Positions 24,248 through 32,846 of a stretch of 51,910 nucleotides of DNA are shown in pieces (positions within the stretch are counted from its first letter, which is position 1; every line of letters begins with the position of its first letter). Origin of the DNA: Candidatus Accumulibacter vicinus. GTDB lineage: Bacteria > Pseudomonadota > Gammaproteobacteria > Burkholderiales > Rhodocyclaceae. Location of the stretch: positions 41,821 through 93,730 of the forward strand of contig DIME01000049.1 in the NCBI GenBank assembly GCA_002425405.1. The letters are read 5' to 3'. A program made the position numbers and the translations under genes. The notes below the pieces were generated by a model, which saw nothing but the letters and a program-made list of their open reading frames with translations, was not told the origin of the DNA and made no database searches.

Positions 24248-24913
24248 CTAGTTCTTCTTCTTGCCTTTTTCGGGAACGCTTACCGCGGCGAGCAAAGCTT
24301 TCATCTGCTCGACCTTCTGCTCGGCAAACAGGCGCACTGCGGCGCGCAGGATGTCGGACTTGCTCGCTGCCCAACCCGCGGCCTTCGACAACTCGGTGCG
24401 CACGGCCTCGATGGCCGCCTCCTCGCTCTTGAGCAATTCCACCGTGTAGCGGACGAGTTTGTCGCCCTTTTCCTTGGCCGCCTTTTCGATCTTTTCCAGC
24501 GCTTCCTCCAGCCCGGCGGTCTTCTTGCCTGTCTCGGCGGCGGCTTCGACCTTGGCCTGCGGCTGCGGCTTGGCCGCGGCGGCTTTCTTGCTGCCCGGCT
24601 TGGCCTTTGCAGCCACAGCGATTCCTTTTTCCGATCTGGTTTTTACCGGCGCCGCCTTTTTCGCGGCCTTGCCGGGAGCTTCCACAACGGCTGCCGGCGT
24701 CACTTCGTCCGCTGGCTTGGCTGCGGCCTTGCGCACCGGCGCCGTGGCTGCCTGGGCTTCTGGCGCGGCAGCGGCGGGAGCCTCGGGTTCCGGCGGGGCG
24801 ACCAGCGCAACGTCGGTGGCCACCAGACGCTCGGCGAGCGATTCATCCTCCTTCTTGAGACTGGCGCGCAAAGCAGTCTTGTTGTTGCTGGTAGTACGTG
24901 TGGGTGTAGTCAT
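24248..24913 (-). CDS. Ala/Lys/Pro-rich protein with RHH-like C-terminal region, ParA partner
   Basis: This 221-aa protein is not one I can name. Residues about 30-135 are a low-complexity, histone-H1-like tail rich in Ala, Lys and Pro (PAAAAPEAQAA, KKAAPVKTRSEK, GSKKAAAAKPQPQ). Residues about 135-215 look folded: a predicted helix (ALEKIEKAAKEKGDKLVRYTVELL) and then ELSKAAGWAASKSDILRAAVRL (about 170-195), which resembles the helical part of a ribbon-helix-helix DNA-binding fold. It starts 1 nt inside the stop of parA (TGATG). That suggests a DNA- or granule-binding partner of ParA. It could also be phasin- or AlgP-like; polyhydroxyalkanoate granules are not excluded. Confidence 0.7.
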   Translation of the reverse strand: MTTPTRTTSNNKTALRASLKKEDESLAERLVATDVALVAPPEPEAPAAAAPEAQAATAPVRKAAAKPADEVTPAAVVEAPGKAAKKAAPVKTRSEKGIAVAAKAKPGSKKAAAAKPQPQAKVEAAAETGKKTAGLEEALEKIEKAAKEKGDKLVRYTVELLKSEEAAIEAVRTELSKAAGWAASKSDILRAAVRLFAEQKVEQMKALLAAVSVPEKGKKKN

Positions 24914-25578
24914 CAGTTTTCTCCCAATTGTTTAAGAACGGCTGCGATCAGCTTGCGAACTTCATCCTGAGCGGCATCGGCCCCAGAGGCCAGTTGAAAA
25001 ACCGATGCACCGATCACTGCACTTTGCGCATAGGCATTGCGCTGGCAGAGCATGGCATCGAGAATGGGTAAGGTAAATTCATGCAGCAGTTCAAGCACAT
25101 CCGTAGCCAGCGCGGTATTTTGTACACGGTTGGGGAGAATGCAGCCGTGCAGGCGATGGCTTTGCTCCATGCGATTGAGGATCAGCCGCTCGACTGCCAG
25201 CGTCGACCACAGGTCGGTCGGGCTCGGCACGGCCGGTACGATCGCCAGATGCGCCACCGCCAGCGCGGCCAGTGTAGACGGATGGTAGATCGACGGCGGC
25301 GTGTCGAGAACCACATAATCGGCCTCGGTCTGCAGTTCCGCGACCTTTTTGATCAGTTCCAGGCCAGACATCTTGCGAACATCGAGTTGCAGGTCCGAGT
25401 CGAGCAAGGGCGCCGACTCCGCCCAGCGCAGCGCGCTTTCCTGTGGATCCAGGTCGACCAGCAGCGCCGAAGCGCCGATGGCATGAAACCCTCCTCCGAG
25501 TTGTATGGCAACAGTCGTCTTGCCAGCGCCCCCCTTTTGCGAAACCACGGCGATCACCCGACCTAATGATGAAGACAT
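24913..25578 (-). CDS. parA: ParA/MinD-family ATPase
   Basis: ParA-type ATPases move or position DNA, chemosensory arrays or granules by ATP-driven binding to the nucleoid. The 221-aa product has the deviant Walker A KGGAGKTT (residues 15-22) with the signature lysine, Walker B-like LLVDLDPQESA, and ADYVVLDTPPS. It is short, without the N-terminal DNA-binding domain of type Ia ParA, so it is like type Ib (ParF-like) or McdA proteins. It is not next to the chromosomal gid/parB genes, so it is probably not the main chromosome partitioner. AGAGG precedes the ATG. Its partner overlaps its stop. Confidence 0.88.
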   Translation of the reverse strand: MSSSLGRVIAVVSQKGGAGKTTVAIQLGGGFHAIGASALLVDLDPQESALRWAESAPLLDSDLQLDVRKMSGLELIKKVAELQTEADYVVLDTPPSIYHPSTLAALAVAHLAIVPAVPSPTDLWSTLAVERLILNRMEQSHRLHGCILPNRVQNTALATDVLELLHEFTLPILDAMLCQRNAYAQSAVIGASVFQLASGADAAQDEVRKLIAAVLKQLGEN

Positions 25579-25627
25579 TCATCGTACCTCTGAGAAAACT
25601 TTATTATGGGGATCCGCATAACCCACA

Positions 25628-25655
25628 ATTATGCCATCGCGAGAAAAACGGACAA
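25628..25655 (-). promoter_or_regulatory. Putative parA promoter
   Basis: On the minus strand TTGTCC (25650-25655) and CATAAT (25628-25633) are 16 bp apart, and would start transcription about 43 nt before parA. Repeats lie immediately upstream of the -35. Confidence 0.5.
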
Positions 25656-25660
25656 GCCGA

Positions 25661-25691
25661 AATGGGCCCGCAATGGGCCATGAAATGGGCC
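25661..25691 (-). repeat. Three iteron-like repeats upstream of the parA promoter
   Basis: AATGGGCC occurs at 25661-25668, 25672-25679 and 25684-25691, with periods of 11 and 12 bp, close to one helical turn. They lie 5 bp upstream of the putative -35. A weaker version (AATGGCGC) is at 25702. Such phased direct repeats are typical binding sites of RHH partition proteins. Confidence 0.6.
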
Positions 25692-25705
25692 ATTTTTGAC
25701 AAATG

Positions 25706-25741
25706 GCGCATTCACCTTGATCAAGGTCAAGGTGAATGCGC
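25706..25741. repeat. 15-bp inverted repeat containing an FNR-like box
   Basis: GCGCATTCACCTTGA (25706-25720) and TCAAGGTGAATGCGC (25727-25741) are perfect inverted copies separated by TCAAGG. At the centre TTGATCAAGGTCAA (25717-25730) matches TTGAT-N4-ATCAA with one mismatch. It lies between the parA repeats and the end of the MalT-like gene; no T-run follows on either strand. Possible roles are an FNR/ANR site or a partition-protein site. Confidence 0.55.
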
Positions 25742-25816
25742 TCACAACCAGCCATGGCCGGCAATCTGCATTTGCAAAACCTGATGACGGCCGTCTGCAG
25801 TCTGGCGAGGAAGCGA

Positions 25817-28504
25817 TCAAGCGTCGGCAAGAAGGTTGAGCGTCCGGGCTTTGAAGACGGCTTCGCGACGGCTTGAGGCGCGCAGCTTGCGGTAGATGTT
25901 CTGGGTATGCCGCTTGACCGTCGCCCGTGAAATGCACAACTCCTCCGAAATCTCGATGTTGCTCAACCTGACAGCGAGCAGTTTGAGGATCTTCAGTTCA
26001 CGGCGGGTAAGGTCTGCACCCACCTGCTGGCGTCCTGCATTGACCAGCCAGTCGTCGTTGAACGCGGCGAGAATCTGACCGACATAGCGGACGGCTGTGT
26101 TGCCGACAATGCCCTGGCCAGCTTGCAGTCTTTTCAGCGGTGGCACGAGTTCCTGCCCAAGATCGACGAACAGCCGGATGAACCCTCCGGGCTGCGCAAG
26201 CACGACGGCACGACCCAGCAGCTCGCAAGCGGCCGTCTCCTCACCCTGAAGATGCCGCAGCAGCGCCTTCAGCGCCAGGACCTCGATCAGGAAACGGACG
26301 TTGTGCCTGGCCATCAACTCCGTTTCCAGCAACTGCAGGAGGCGATCCGCCTGCTCGCGGCTCTCGGCACTTCCCTCGACGATCCACACGCGGGCCAGTG
26401 TCAGGTGGGGAGCGTTGCAGAAGCGGTAGACAAACTGGACCGGACCAGGATCGAAGTTGCGCGCCCACTCCCGAGCTGCATCAGTTCGCCCCTGGCGAAG
26501 CGCCAGGTTGGCCTGACAGGCCTGCGCACGAAACAAGGCGGGCGAATCGCCGCTGCGCTGCAGGTGCTCGCAAACCGTATCGACGATCTCGCGCGCCAGG
26601 TCGGTCTGGCCGAGCGCCTGATAGACCGCCGCCAGCACGAAGGAAACTTCGGTCCGGTAGCCGGAGCGCGGCGCCGGCTGCTGGGCGAGTGCCGGTAGCA
26701 GTATGGTCTCCGCCAGCGCCAGCTCGTTGCGCTGATACTGGACCAGGCCATGGAAGTAGCGCCAGAGTACCGGGCTGCCTGCGCCGACCAAACGATCCTC
26801 GCCGAGCGGGTAGTGCTGGTTGGCCGTCCACTGCAATGCCGACAGGTCGGCAGCCATCCAGTCGATGAAGCACAAGGTCGCCAGCAGCGACGCCTGGGAA
26901 ACGTTGATCGGACCCGATGCCCGCGCCAGCGCCGCATGCAGACTCTGACGAGCACCGGCCAGATCGCCTTGCATTTGCCGGGATCCGGCGATCACTGCCT
27001 GGGCCAGCACACGGGCTTGCGCACAGTCCATCGGCAAGCACTGCTGCGCTTGCTCGGCAGTACGGATGGCCAGGTCCGCTCCCCCTTCGAGGTAGCGCTG
27101 TAGACTGCGCAGTGCCAACACGTTGCCACGCAGCGCGGCGGCAGCGGGCAGACCATCGGCAGCGCTTTCGAGCAGCACCTCGATCCGGTCGAGAACCGCC
27201 GGGGTCTCGACATGCCTCCCCTGGTAATACATCATCCAGGCCTTGAGCAGCAGCAGTTCGGGGTTTTCCTCGATGGTGTCGGGTGGTAACAGACGCAGAC
27301 ACCGTTCGAGCCGTTGTCGCTGCTCCTGTTGGAGAAGGAGCTGGGCATGGCGTGCCAGCAGCTGTCCTGCCGCGGCTGCGCCGGCTGCGGCCAGCGCTTG
27401 CGGAATCGCTTCTTCGAGCAGGCCTTGCGTTTCGAACCAGGCCGCCGCACGTCGATGCAGTTCGGAAATCTCGCTGGCCTGATACTGCAAGACGAGCTGC
27501 TGCTGCAGAAACTCCCGGAACAGACGCTGATGACGATACCACTTCAGGCGATCGTCGATGGCGACGCAGAGCAGCGCGCCGCTCGACACCCACTGCATGA
27601 AGGAATGCCCATCGCCACCTTCCCCGAGAACGGCGTAGCACAAGGGCGCACAGAAACGCTCGAGGATCGAGGTCCTGAGCAGACCGTCACGCGTGAGCAC
27701 GCTCTGTTCAGCAAGCACTTCCTCGCAGAAATACTGCTCGACTTCACGCGTACTGCCGCTGAAGTGGTGCTCCAGCACATCGATTGCATCGCGCTGTTGA
27801 CGCAGCGCCAGTGCCGCCAGACGAATACCAACCGGCCAGCCTTCGCAGCAGGCCTGTAGTCTGTCCAGAACTGCTGCCGATACGGCACGCCCGGTGCAGC
27901 GCTCGAGTAGAATCGCCGTTTCTCGCTCACCCAATTGCAGGTCACGCATCCGGATCTCGTTCACCTCCTCGCGGACGCGCAGCGCACCCAGAGACAAAGG
28001 GGGGTCGTGCCGAGCGATCACCAGCAGATGCAGAGCACTCGCCGGATGCGTCAGCAGGCGATCGAGCAGGACGTGTATCTGTGGCGAATCGATGCGGTGA
28101 TAGTCGTCGAGCACCAGTACCAGCGGCATCGGCAGCGCTGTCAGATCGTTGCTCAGACTGCCAGCAAGCACTGCCAACGGCGCTGGTGGCTCGGCATCGA
28201 GATGCGCCAGCGTCTCGGCGCAGGCATCGGGAAGCGCTGTGCGTAGCGCGGCAGCAAAGTAGCGGATGAAAACGATCGGATCGCTGTCATCGCGGTCGAG
28301 CGAGAGCCAGGCAGCCAGACCGTCACGGCCAGCGAGCCAATGCGCGACGAGCGCCGTCTTGCCGTAACCCGCCGGCGCCACCAGCAAGGTCAGCGGCCGG
28401 CTGCTGCCCGCCTCGAGCAACGCCAACAACTCGCTGCGCGCAACGAAGTCGCCGCTCTTTTGGGGACGCTGCAGCTTGCTACGGACGATCTGGAGCGATG
28501 GCAT
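25817..28504 (-). CDS. MalT-type LuxR-family ATP-dependent transcriptional regulator
   Basis: STAND-class regulators of the MalT type bind ATP and an inducer, oligomerise and activate transcription. With the ATG at 28504 the product is 895 aa: P-loop VAPAGYGKTALVAHWL early, the usual NTPase region with LVLVLDDYHRIDS, a long TPR-like helical region (about 330-800), and a C-terminal LuxR HTH with LTRRELKILKLLAVRLSN and the recognition helix ISRATVKRHTQNIYRKL. AGGTC precedes the ATG. The frame is open for 23 more codons upstream. No maltose genes are nearby, so MalT itself is not implied; its targets are unknown. The convergent-free gap to parA holds the repeats. Confidence 0.9.
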   Translation of the reverse strand: MPSLQIVRSKLQRPQKSGDFVARSELLALLEAGSSRPLTLLVAPAGYGKTALVAHWLAGRDGLAAWLSLDRDDSDPIVFIRYFAAALRTALPDACAETLAHLDAEPPAPLAVLAGSLSNDLTALPMPLVLVLDDYHRIDSPQIHVLLDRLLTHPASALHLLVIARHDPPLSLGALRVREEVNEIRMRDLQLGERETAILLERCTGRAVSAAVLDRLQACCEGWPVGIRLAALALRQQRDAIDVLEHHFSGSTREVEQYFCEEVLAEQSVLTRDGLLRTSILERFCAPLCYAVLGEGGDGHSFMQWVSSGALLCVAIDDRLKWYRHQRLFREFLQQQLVLQYQASEISELHRRAAAWFETQGLLEEAIPQALAAAGAAAAGQLLARHAQLLLQQEQRQRLERCLRLLPPDTIEENPELLLLKAWMMYYQGRHVETPAVLDRIEVLLESAADGLPAAAALRGNVLALRSLQRYLEGGADLAIRTAEQAQQCLPMDCAQARVLAQAVIAGSRQMQGDLAGARQSLHAALARASGPINVSQASLLATLCFIDWMAADLSALQWTANQHYPLGEDRLVGAGSPVLWRYFHGLVQYQRNELALAETILLPALAQQPAPRSGYRTEVSFVLAAVYQALGQTDLAREIVDTVCEHLQRSGDSPALFRAQACQANLALRQGRTDAAREWARNFDPGPVQFVYRFCNAPHLTLARVWIVEGSAESREQADRLLQLLETELMARHNVRFLIEVLALKALLRHLQGEETAACELLGRAVVLAQPGGFIRLFVDLGQELVPPLKRLQAGQGIVGNTAVRYVGQILAAFNDDWLVNAGRQQVGADLTRRELKILKLLAVRLSNIEISEELCISRATVKRHTQNIYRKLRASSRREAVFKARTLNLLADA

Positions 28505-28600
28505 CTCTGACCTGAGGCAAAAGAATAGAATACGATGATACGTCAGGCGATCGGTACTGCGGGAATTGGGCACTCATTTCGGAGCCAACGCGGGCGGCAG

Positions 28601-28640
28601 CCGCGGCCTAATGCGTGCGATGCCATGGGCAGGGCCGCGG
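28601..28640 (-). repeat. Inverted repeat after the acyltransferase gene
   Basis: CCGCGGCC (28601-28608) and GGCCGCGG (28633-28640) are perfect inverted copies 24 nt apart, directly beyond the stop codon. No T-run follows. It may protect the 3' end of the transcript. Confidence 0.35.
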
Positions 28641-29537
28641 TCAGTGGCCGGCGAACAGTCTTTCGATCTGTGCGTCCTTATCCTGCCAGATCTGCTGTAT
28701 CCACTGCTGAAAGGCCTCGCGAATCGCCGGGTCATTGGCGTAGTCTCCGGTCGCCAGATGCCTTGGCACCGCGAGCTTTTGCACGCGAACCCGCACGCGC
28801 GGCATTTTGCCGCAGAGGAACTCCCAGAAATTCGGAGCCCCCTCAGGATAAACGATGGTCACATCGAGAATTGCGCGGAACTTGTCGCCCATCACATTCA
28901 AGGCCAGCGCAATTCCTCCGGCTTTCGGCTTCAGCAGGTGACGATACGGCGACTGCTGCCGCTGATGTTTGTCCCGCGTGAAGCGCGTTCCCTCGCAGAA
29001 ATTCATCACGCTGGTCGGGATCAGCGAAAACTTCTCGCAGGCCAGGCGGGTCGTCTCCTGGTCCCTGGCGCGCAATTCCGGGTGCGCCTTGAGGGCTTCT
29101 TCCCCATGGCGGCGCATGAACGGAAAATCGAGTGCCCACCAGGCCAGGCCCATTATTGGCACCCAGAGCAGTTGCTGTTTGAGGAAGAATTTGAGCAAGG
29201 GAATGCGTCGCGTCAACAAATGTTGCAGGACGAGGATGTCGGCCCACGATTGATGATTGCAGTTGACCAGGTACCAGCCGCGCGGGTCGAGCCCTTCGAT
29301 CCCCTGCACATCCCAGTGCGCTTTCTGGGTCAGCGCCATCCAGCCACTGTTGCATACGATCCAGGCTTCGGCAATACGCACCAGCACCGGGTCGAGGCGC
29401 AGGCGAACCGCCCGGAACGGCAGGAGCAGCTTGACGACGGCCAGGAACAACAGGATCGGCACCCAGAAGAACGAGTTGATTGCCAGCAGCGAGAAGGCAA
29501 TCAGGCCGATCAACGGCGCCGGGAGGAAATTCAGCAT
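28641..29537 (-). CDS. Lysophospholipid acyltransferase family protein (YihG-like)
   Basis: PlsC-family enzymes transfer a fatty acyl chain to a lysophospholipid in the inner membrane. The 298-aa product starts with two hydrophobic segments (LIGLIAFSLLAINSFFWVPILLFLAV) and has the acyltransferase blocks NHQSWAD (H-x4-D catalytic pair, about residue 97) and FCEGTRFT. The larger size and the N-terminal double membrane helix point to the YihG/LCLAT group, whose physiological substrate is less clear than PlsC. It lies 3 nt downstream of ylqF, so they are probably co-transcribed. Confidence 0.88.
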   Translation of the reverse strand: MLNFLPAPLIGLIAFSLLAINSFFWVPILLFLAVVKLLLPFRAVRLRLDPVLVRIAEAWIVCNSGWMALTQKAHWDVQGIEGLDPRGWYLVNCNHQSWADILVLQHLLTRRIPLLKFFLKQQLLWVPIMGLAWWALDFPFMRRHGEEALKAHPELRARDQETTRLACEKFSLIPTSVMNFCEGTRFTRDKHQRQQSPYRHLLKPKAGGIALALNVMGDKFRAILDVTIVYPEGAPNFWEFLCGKMPRVRVRVQKLAVPRHLATGDYANDPAIREAFQQWIQQIWQDKDAQIERLFAGH

Positions 29538-29540
29538 CGC

Positions 29541-30500
29541 TCAAGCTGACGCGGCCGGCAACCCGTTGTCCGGCGCCGGCTGGGGGATCGCCGTCTGAGC
29601 CGGTGCAGCCGCCAGCATGGCGCTGCGTGTCGCCGGGGTCTCCAGGCTGATGCGGCCGAGCAGACCGTCCCGATAATCCTGCAGCAGCGTCTTCGCCGCC
29701 CTCTCGAGATCGGCTTCGCCGCCACGGACGCGCAGACCGCGGCGTCTGGCGATCTCGGCGATGACCGTCACGGCATCGAGGTGCTCGCTCGCATCGACCG
29801 GAAAACCGTAGCGCTTCGCCAGCAAGGCCGGGTAACGCGCCAGCAATAGCCCGGAGAGAAAGGTTGCCACTTCCTCGTCGATCATTGCATTGCGACCGAC
29901 GGCATGGCTCGCGGCGAGCATCAGTCCATCGCTTGGATATTCGATTTTCGGCCACAGCAGTCCGGGCGTATCGGTAATCGAGTGCCGTACATCGAGCAGC
30001 GAGGTCTGCTGCGCGCGGGTCACTGCCGGTTCGTCGCCAACCTTGGCCAGTTTGCGCTTGAGAACGACATTCATCAGCGTCGATTTGCCGACATTCGGGA
30101 TGCCCATGATCATCATCCGCAGCGGCTTGGTGTTTTCGCTGCGATGTGGTGCCAGTGCCTCGCACAGGCCGGGAAGTCGGGCCACTTCGCCGGGCTTCTT
30201 GCACGACAGCGCCACCGCACGCACGCCCTCCTGCCGATTATAATAGGCGATCCATGCCTGCGTCACCTGCGGGTCGGCAAGGTCGGCCTTGTTCAGGACC
30301 TTCAGGCACGGACGCTGGCGATGCAGGCGAAGCTCGCGGACCACTGGATTGGTGCTCGCCTCGGGCAGGCGCGCGTCGACCACCTCGATGACCACGTCGA
30401 TCGACGCCATCGTTTCGGCCGCTTTCTTGCGCGCCGAGGTCATGTGACCGGGATACCACTGGATGGCCATGCGGGGTCCGATGATCTGAAAGATGGCCAT
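29541..30500 (-). CDS. ylqF: Ribosome biogenesis GTPase YlqF (RbgA)
   Basis: YlqF is a circularly permuted GTPase that acts in late assembly of the 50S subunit. The order is permuted as expected: the G4 motif NKAD (about residue 70) precedes the P-loop GIPNVGKSTLMN (about residue 130) and the G3 motif DTPGLLWP. The N-terminal QWYPGHMTSARKK is the family signature. I chose ATG 30500, with GGTGGG 6 nt before it (319 aa); ATG 30470 is also possible, and the open frame extends to 30569. The tail (about 300-319) is Ala/Pro-rich. It is divergent from the methyltransferase gene. Confidence 0.93.
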   Translation of the reverse strand: MAIFQIIGPRMAIQWYPGHMTSARKKAAETMASIDVVIEVVDARLPEASTNPVVRELRLHRQRPCLKVLNKADLADPQVTQAWIAYYNRQEGVRAVALSCKKPGEVARLPGLCEALAPHRSENTKPLRMMIMGIPNVGKSTLMNVVLKRKLAKVGDEPAVTRAQQTSLLDVRHSITDTPGLLWPKIEYPSDGLMLAASHAVGRNAMIDEEVATFLSGLLLARYPALLAKRYGFPVDASEHLDAVTVIAEIARRRGLRVRGGEADLERAAKTLLQDYRDGLLGRISLETPATRSAMLAAAPAQTAIPQPAPDNGLPAASA

Positions 30501-30587
30501 TATCCCACCTGTTCGGCCAAGCTCGGCGCTGGTAGCAGCGTAAAGCGCTAAAATGCGGTTCTTTCCCATCCGGCGTCAGGAAACCGC

Positions 30588-31409
30588 TTGTCGGCGATCC
30601 CCGAAATCAGGCCCGGGCAGTCGATCGAACTGCTCAAGGCGTTGCACATCCTGACGCGCGACGGCAAACTCAACCAGGACAGCCGGCGCAAGCTCAAGCA
30701 GGTCCATCATCTCTGCCATTTCATCGAACCGCTGCTCGCCGAGATTGCCGCCAGTGGCAGCAGCCTGACGCTGGTCGATCACGGCGCAGGCAAATCCTAC
30801 CTCGGCTTCCTCCTCTACGATCTGTTCTTCAGTCACCGCGACCAGGGTCACATTTACGGTGTCGAGTCCCGTGCAGAACTCGTCGAGCACGCGCGCAGTC
30901 TTGCCGGCCGACTTGCTTTCACGCGCATGTCCTTCCTGAACCTGCGCGTCGAGAACGCCATCGAGTCGCCTGATCTGCCCGCGCGGGTGGACATCGTCAC
31001 CGCTCTGCACGCCTGCGATACCGCCACGGACGACGCGATCCGCTTCGCCCTCCACAAGCAGGCAAAGTTCATCGTTCTCGTTCCCTGCTGTCAGGCCGAA
31101 GTCGCCAGCGTGCTGCGCCGCAGGAAAGGCGAATCCCTGGCGCAGACGCCATTGTCGGAACTCTGGCGGCATCCCATCCACACCCGCGAATTCGGCAGCC
31201 AGCTGACCAACGCCCTGCGTTGCCTGCAGCTTGAAGCGCAGGGCTATCAGCTGACGGTGACTGAGCTCGTCGGCTGGGAACACTCGCTGAAGAACGAACT
31301 GATCATCGCCAGGCACACCGGTGTCACGCGCAGCAACGCCACGACGCGACTCGAACAGATCCTGCAGCAACTGAACCTCGACGAGTTGCGTGCGCGTTTC
31401 ATCTACTGA
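30588..31409 (+). CDS. SAM-dependent methyltransferase (Methyltransf_32-like)
   Basis: The 273-aa product has a Rossmann-type SAM-binding loop, LVDHGAGKSYLGFLLYDL (about 60-78), an acidic motif IYGVESRAELVE and the later TALHACDTATDDAI and VPCCQAEV, which match bacterial members of the PF13679 methyltransferase group. The substrate is unknown. The start is TTG at 30588 with AGGAA about 7 nt upstream; no ATG is available near the conserved start. It is divergent from ylqF by 87 bp and followed by a small membrane protein gene. Confidence 0.8.
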   Translation: MSAIPEIRPGQSIELLKALHILTRDGKLNQDSRRKLKQVHHLCHFIEPLLAEIAASGSSLTLVDHGAGKSYLGFLLYDLFFSHRDQGHIYGVESRAELVEHARSLAGRLAFTRMSFLNLRVENAIESPDLPARVDIVTALHACDTATDDAIRFALHKQAKFIVLVPCCQAEVASVLRRRKGESLAQTPLSELWRHPIHTREFGSQLTNALRCLQLEAQGYQLTVTELVGWEHSLKNELIIARHTGVTRSNATTRLEQILQQLNLDELRARFIY

Positions 31410-31467
31410 GGAAAACAAACCGGCAGACAAGCGGCTACACGCCACGGCCACCACGCAAGGACTGTCA

Positions 31468-31785
31468 ATGGAAAAATGGATCATCCGCAGCGTTGCCGCG
31501 ATCTGCGCCGCCGGAAGTACCGCTCTGTTCTGGACTTTCGGCATCTTCCTCTCCGTACCCTGGCGGGAAAGCCGGATGCTCTCGCTCAACAGGGTCGAAT
31601 TGCAGGTACTTGCGATCCCGCTGATCGTCGGCCTGGCCGTCGCCTGGGGTGCCCTGCATATTCTCGCGATGGCCGACCGTACCGGCAGCCCCAGACTGTA
31701 CCGCGCGTTCTGCGTGACCCTGCTGATCGTGTCGCTGCTGGCGGTGTCCGGCGGCATGTCGTGGACCGCCGCGCGCGTCCCCTGA
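31468..31785 (+). CDS. Small integral membrane protein of unknown function
   Basis: The 105-aa product has three hydrophobic segments: VAAICAAGSTALFWTFGIFL (about 9-28), VLAIPLIVGLAVAWGALHIL (about 47-66) and CVTLLIVSLLAVSGGMSW (about 80-97). I cannot assign a family. ATG 31468 has AAGGA about 8 nt upstream; the open frame starts earlier (31390) but overlaps the methyltransferase. It may be translated from the same transcript. The 136 bp up to galU contain a possible -10 (TAAAAT, 31884) but no good -35. Confidence 0.6.
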   Translation: MEKWIIRSVAAICAAGSTALFWTFGIFLSVPWRESRMLSLNRVELQVLAIPLIVGLAVAWGALHILAMADRTGSPRLYRAFCVTLLIVSLLAVSGGMSWTAARVP

Positions 31786-31921
31786 CCCAGGCTGGCCGCT
31801 TCGCCCACGGCGACTGGCCTGCAGGGGAAAGAAATTCGATCAGTGTTCGGGGAAAAGGGCAGCATCCGGGGGGGTGAAAACGATAAAATGATGCGCTAAC
31901 CATACCCAACCGGAGTTCATC

Positions 31922-32830
31922 ATGACTAGGCTGGAAGTCGATTTGGTGGTACAGAAAGCGGTATTCCCGGTCGCGGGTCTCGGCACGCGCTTCCTGCCGG
32001 CCACCAAGGCCAGCCCAAAGGAAATGCTCGCTGTGGTGGACAAGCCACTGATTCAGTACGCGGTCGAAGAAGCCTACATGGCAGGGATTCGGCAAATGAT
32101 CTTCGTCACCGGTCGCAACAAGCGCTCGATCGAGGACCACTTTGATACCGCCTACGAGCTGGAGGCAGAACTTGCCGCCACGGGCAAGGATGAGCTGATG
32201 GCGCTGGTGCACTCGATCAAGCCGGACGACATGGATTGTGTTTATGTGCGCCAGCCCCGGGCGTTGGGCCTGGGGCACGCGATACTCTGCGCCGAGCGCC
32301 TGGTGCAGGGGGAGGCCTTTGCCGTTCTGCTGGCCGATGACCTGATGATCGGCACGCCACCGATCATGCGACAGATGACCGAATTGTTCGCCGAACGCCA
32401 GTGCAGCATCCTCGCCGTGCAGGAGGTGCCTGAGGATCAGACCAACCGCTACGGGATCGTCAAGGGCGAACCCCTGTCGCCCGATCTGGTGAATATCAAG
32501 GGCCTGATCGAGAAACCGCACCCAAGCGCTGCCCCTTCCAATCTCGCGGTCGCGGGCCGATACATCCTGACCCCGGCGGTTTTTGACCTGATTCGCACGC
32601 AGCCACGTGGTGCGGGTGGCGAAATTCAGTTGACCGATGGTATTGCCGCACTGCTGTCCAGCGAGCAGGTACTGGCCTACCGCTACCACGGCCAGCGCTA
32701 CGACTGTGGCAGCAAACTCGGCCTGATGCAGGCCAGCGTCGTTCTCGGGGAAACTCACCCGGAGCTCGGGCGTGAGTTCTCGGCCTGGCTGAAGAACCGG
32801 CAGCAATCGGCACCACTGCCGACGTTCTGA
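31922..32830 (+). CDS. galU: UTP--glucose-1-phosphate uridylyltransferase
   Basis: GalU makes UDP-glucose, needed for cell-surface polysaccharide and glycogen-related metabolism. The 302-aa product carries the nucleotide-binding signature AGLGTRFLPATKASPKEML and the later VDKPLIQYAVEEA, LLADDLMIG, GRYILTP and GEIQLTDGI. It is complete and of normal length. GGAG lies about 10 nt before the ATG; the first nine residues (MTRLEVDLV) before the conserved core are slightly more than in other GalU. It is followed, on its own promoter, by nadB. Confidence 0.95.
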   Translation: MTRLEVDLVVQKAVFPVAGLGTRFLPATKASPKEMLAVVDKPLIQYAVEEAYMAGIRQMIFVTGRNKRSIEDHFDTAYELEAELAATGKDELMALVHSIKPDDMDCVYVRQPRALGLGHAILCAERLVQGEAFAVLLADDLMIGTPPIMRQMTELFAERQCSILAVQEVPEDQTNRYGIVKGEPLSPDLVNIKGLIEKPHPSAAPSNLAVAGRYILTPAVFDLIRTQPRGAGGEIQLTDGIAALLSSEQVLAYRYHGQRYDCGSKLGLMQASVVLGETHPELGREFSAWLKNRQQSAPLPTF

Positions 32831-32846
32831 ACCGAGGCCGCCTGGC

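Noticed and set aside
28843..30204. Open frame of 453 codons on the minus strand across the acyltransferase and ylqF
   Set aside because: Different frame from two recognisable genes, composed mostly of Arg, Gly and Ser; a shadow.
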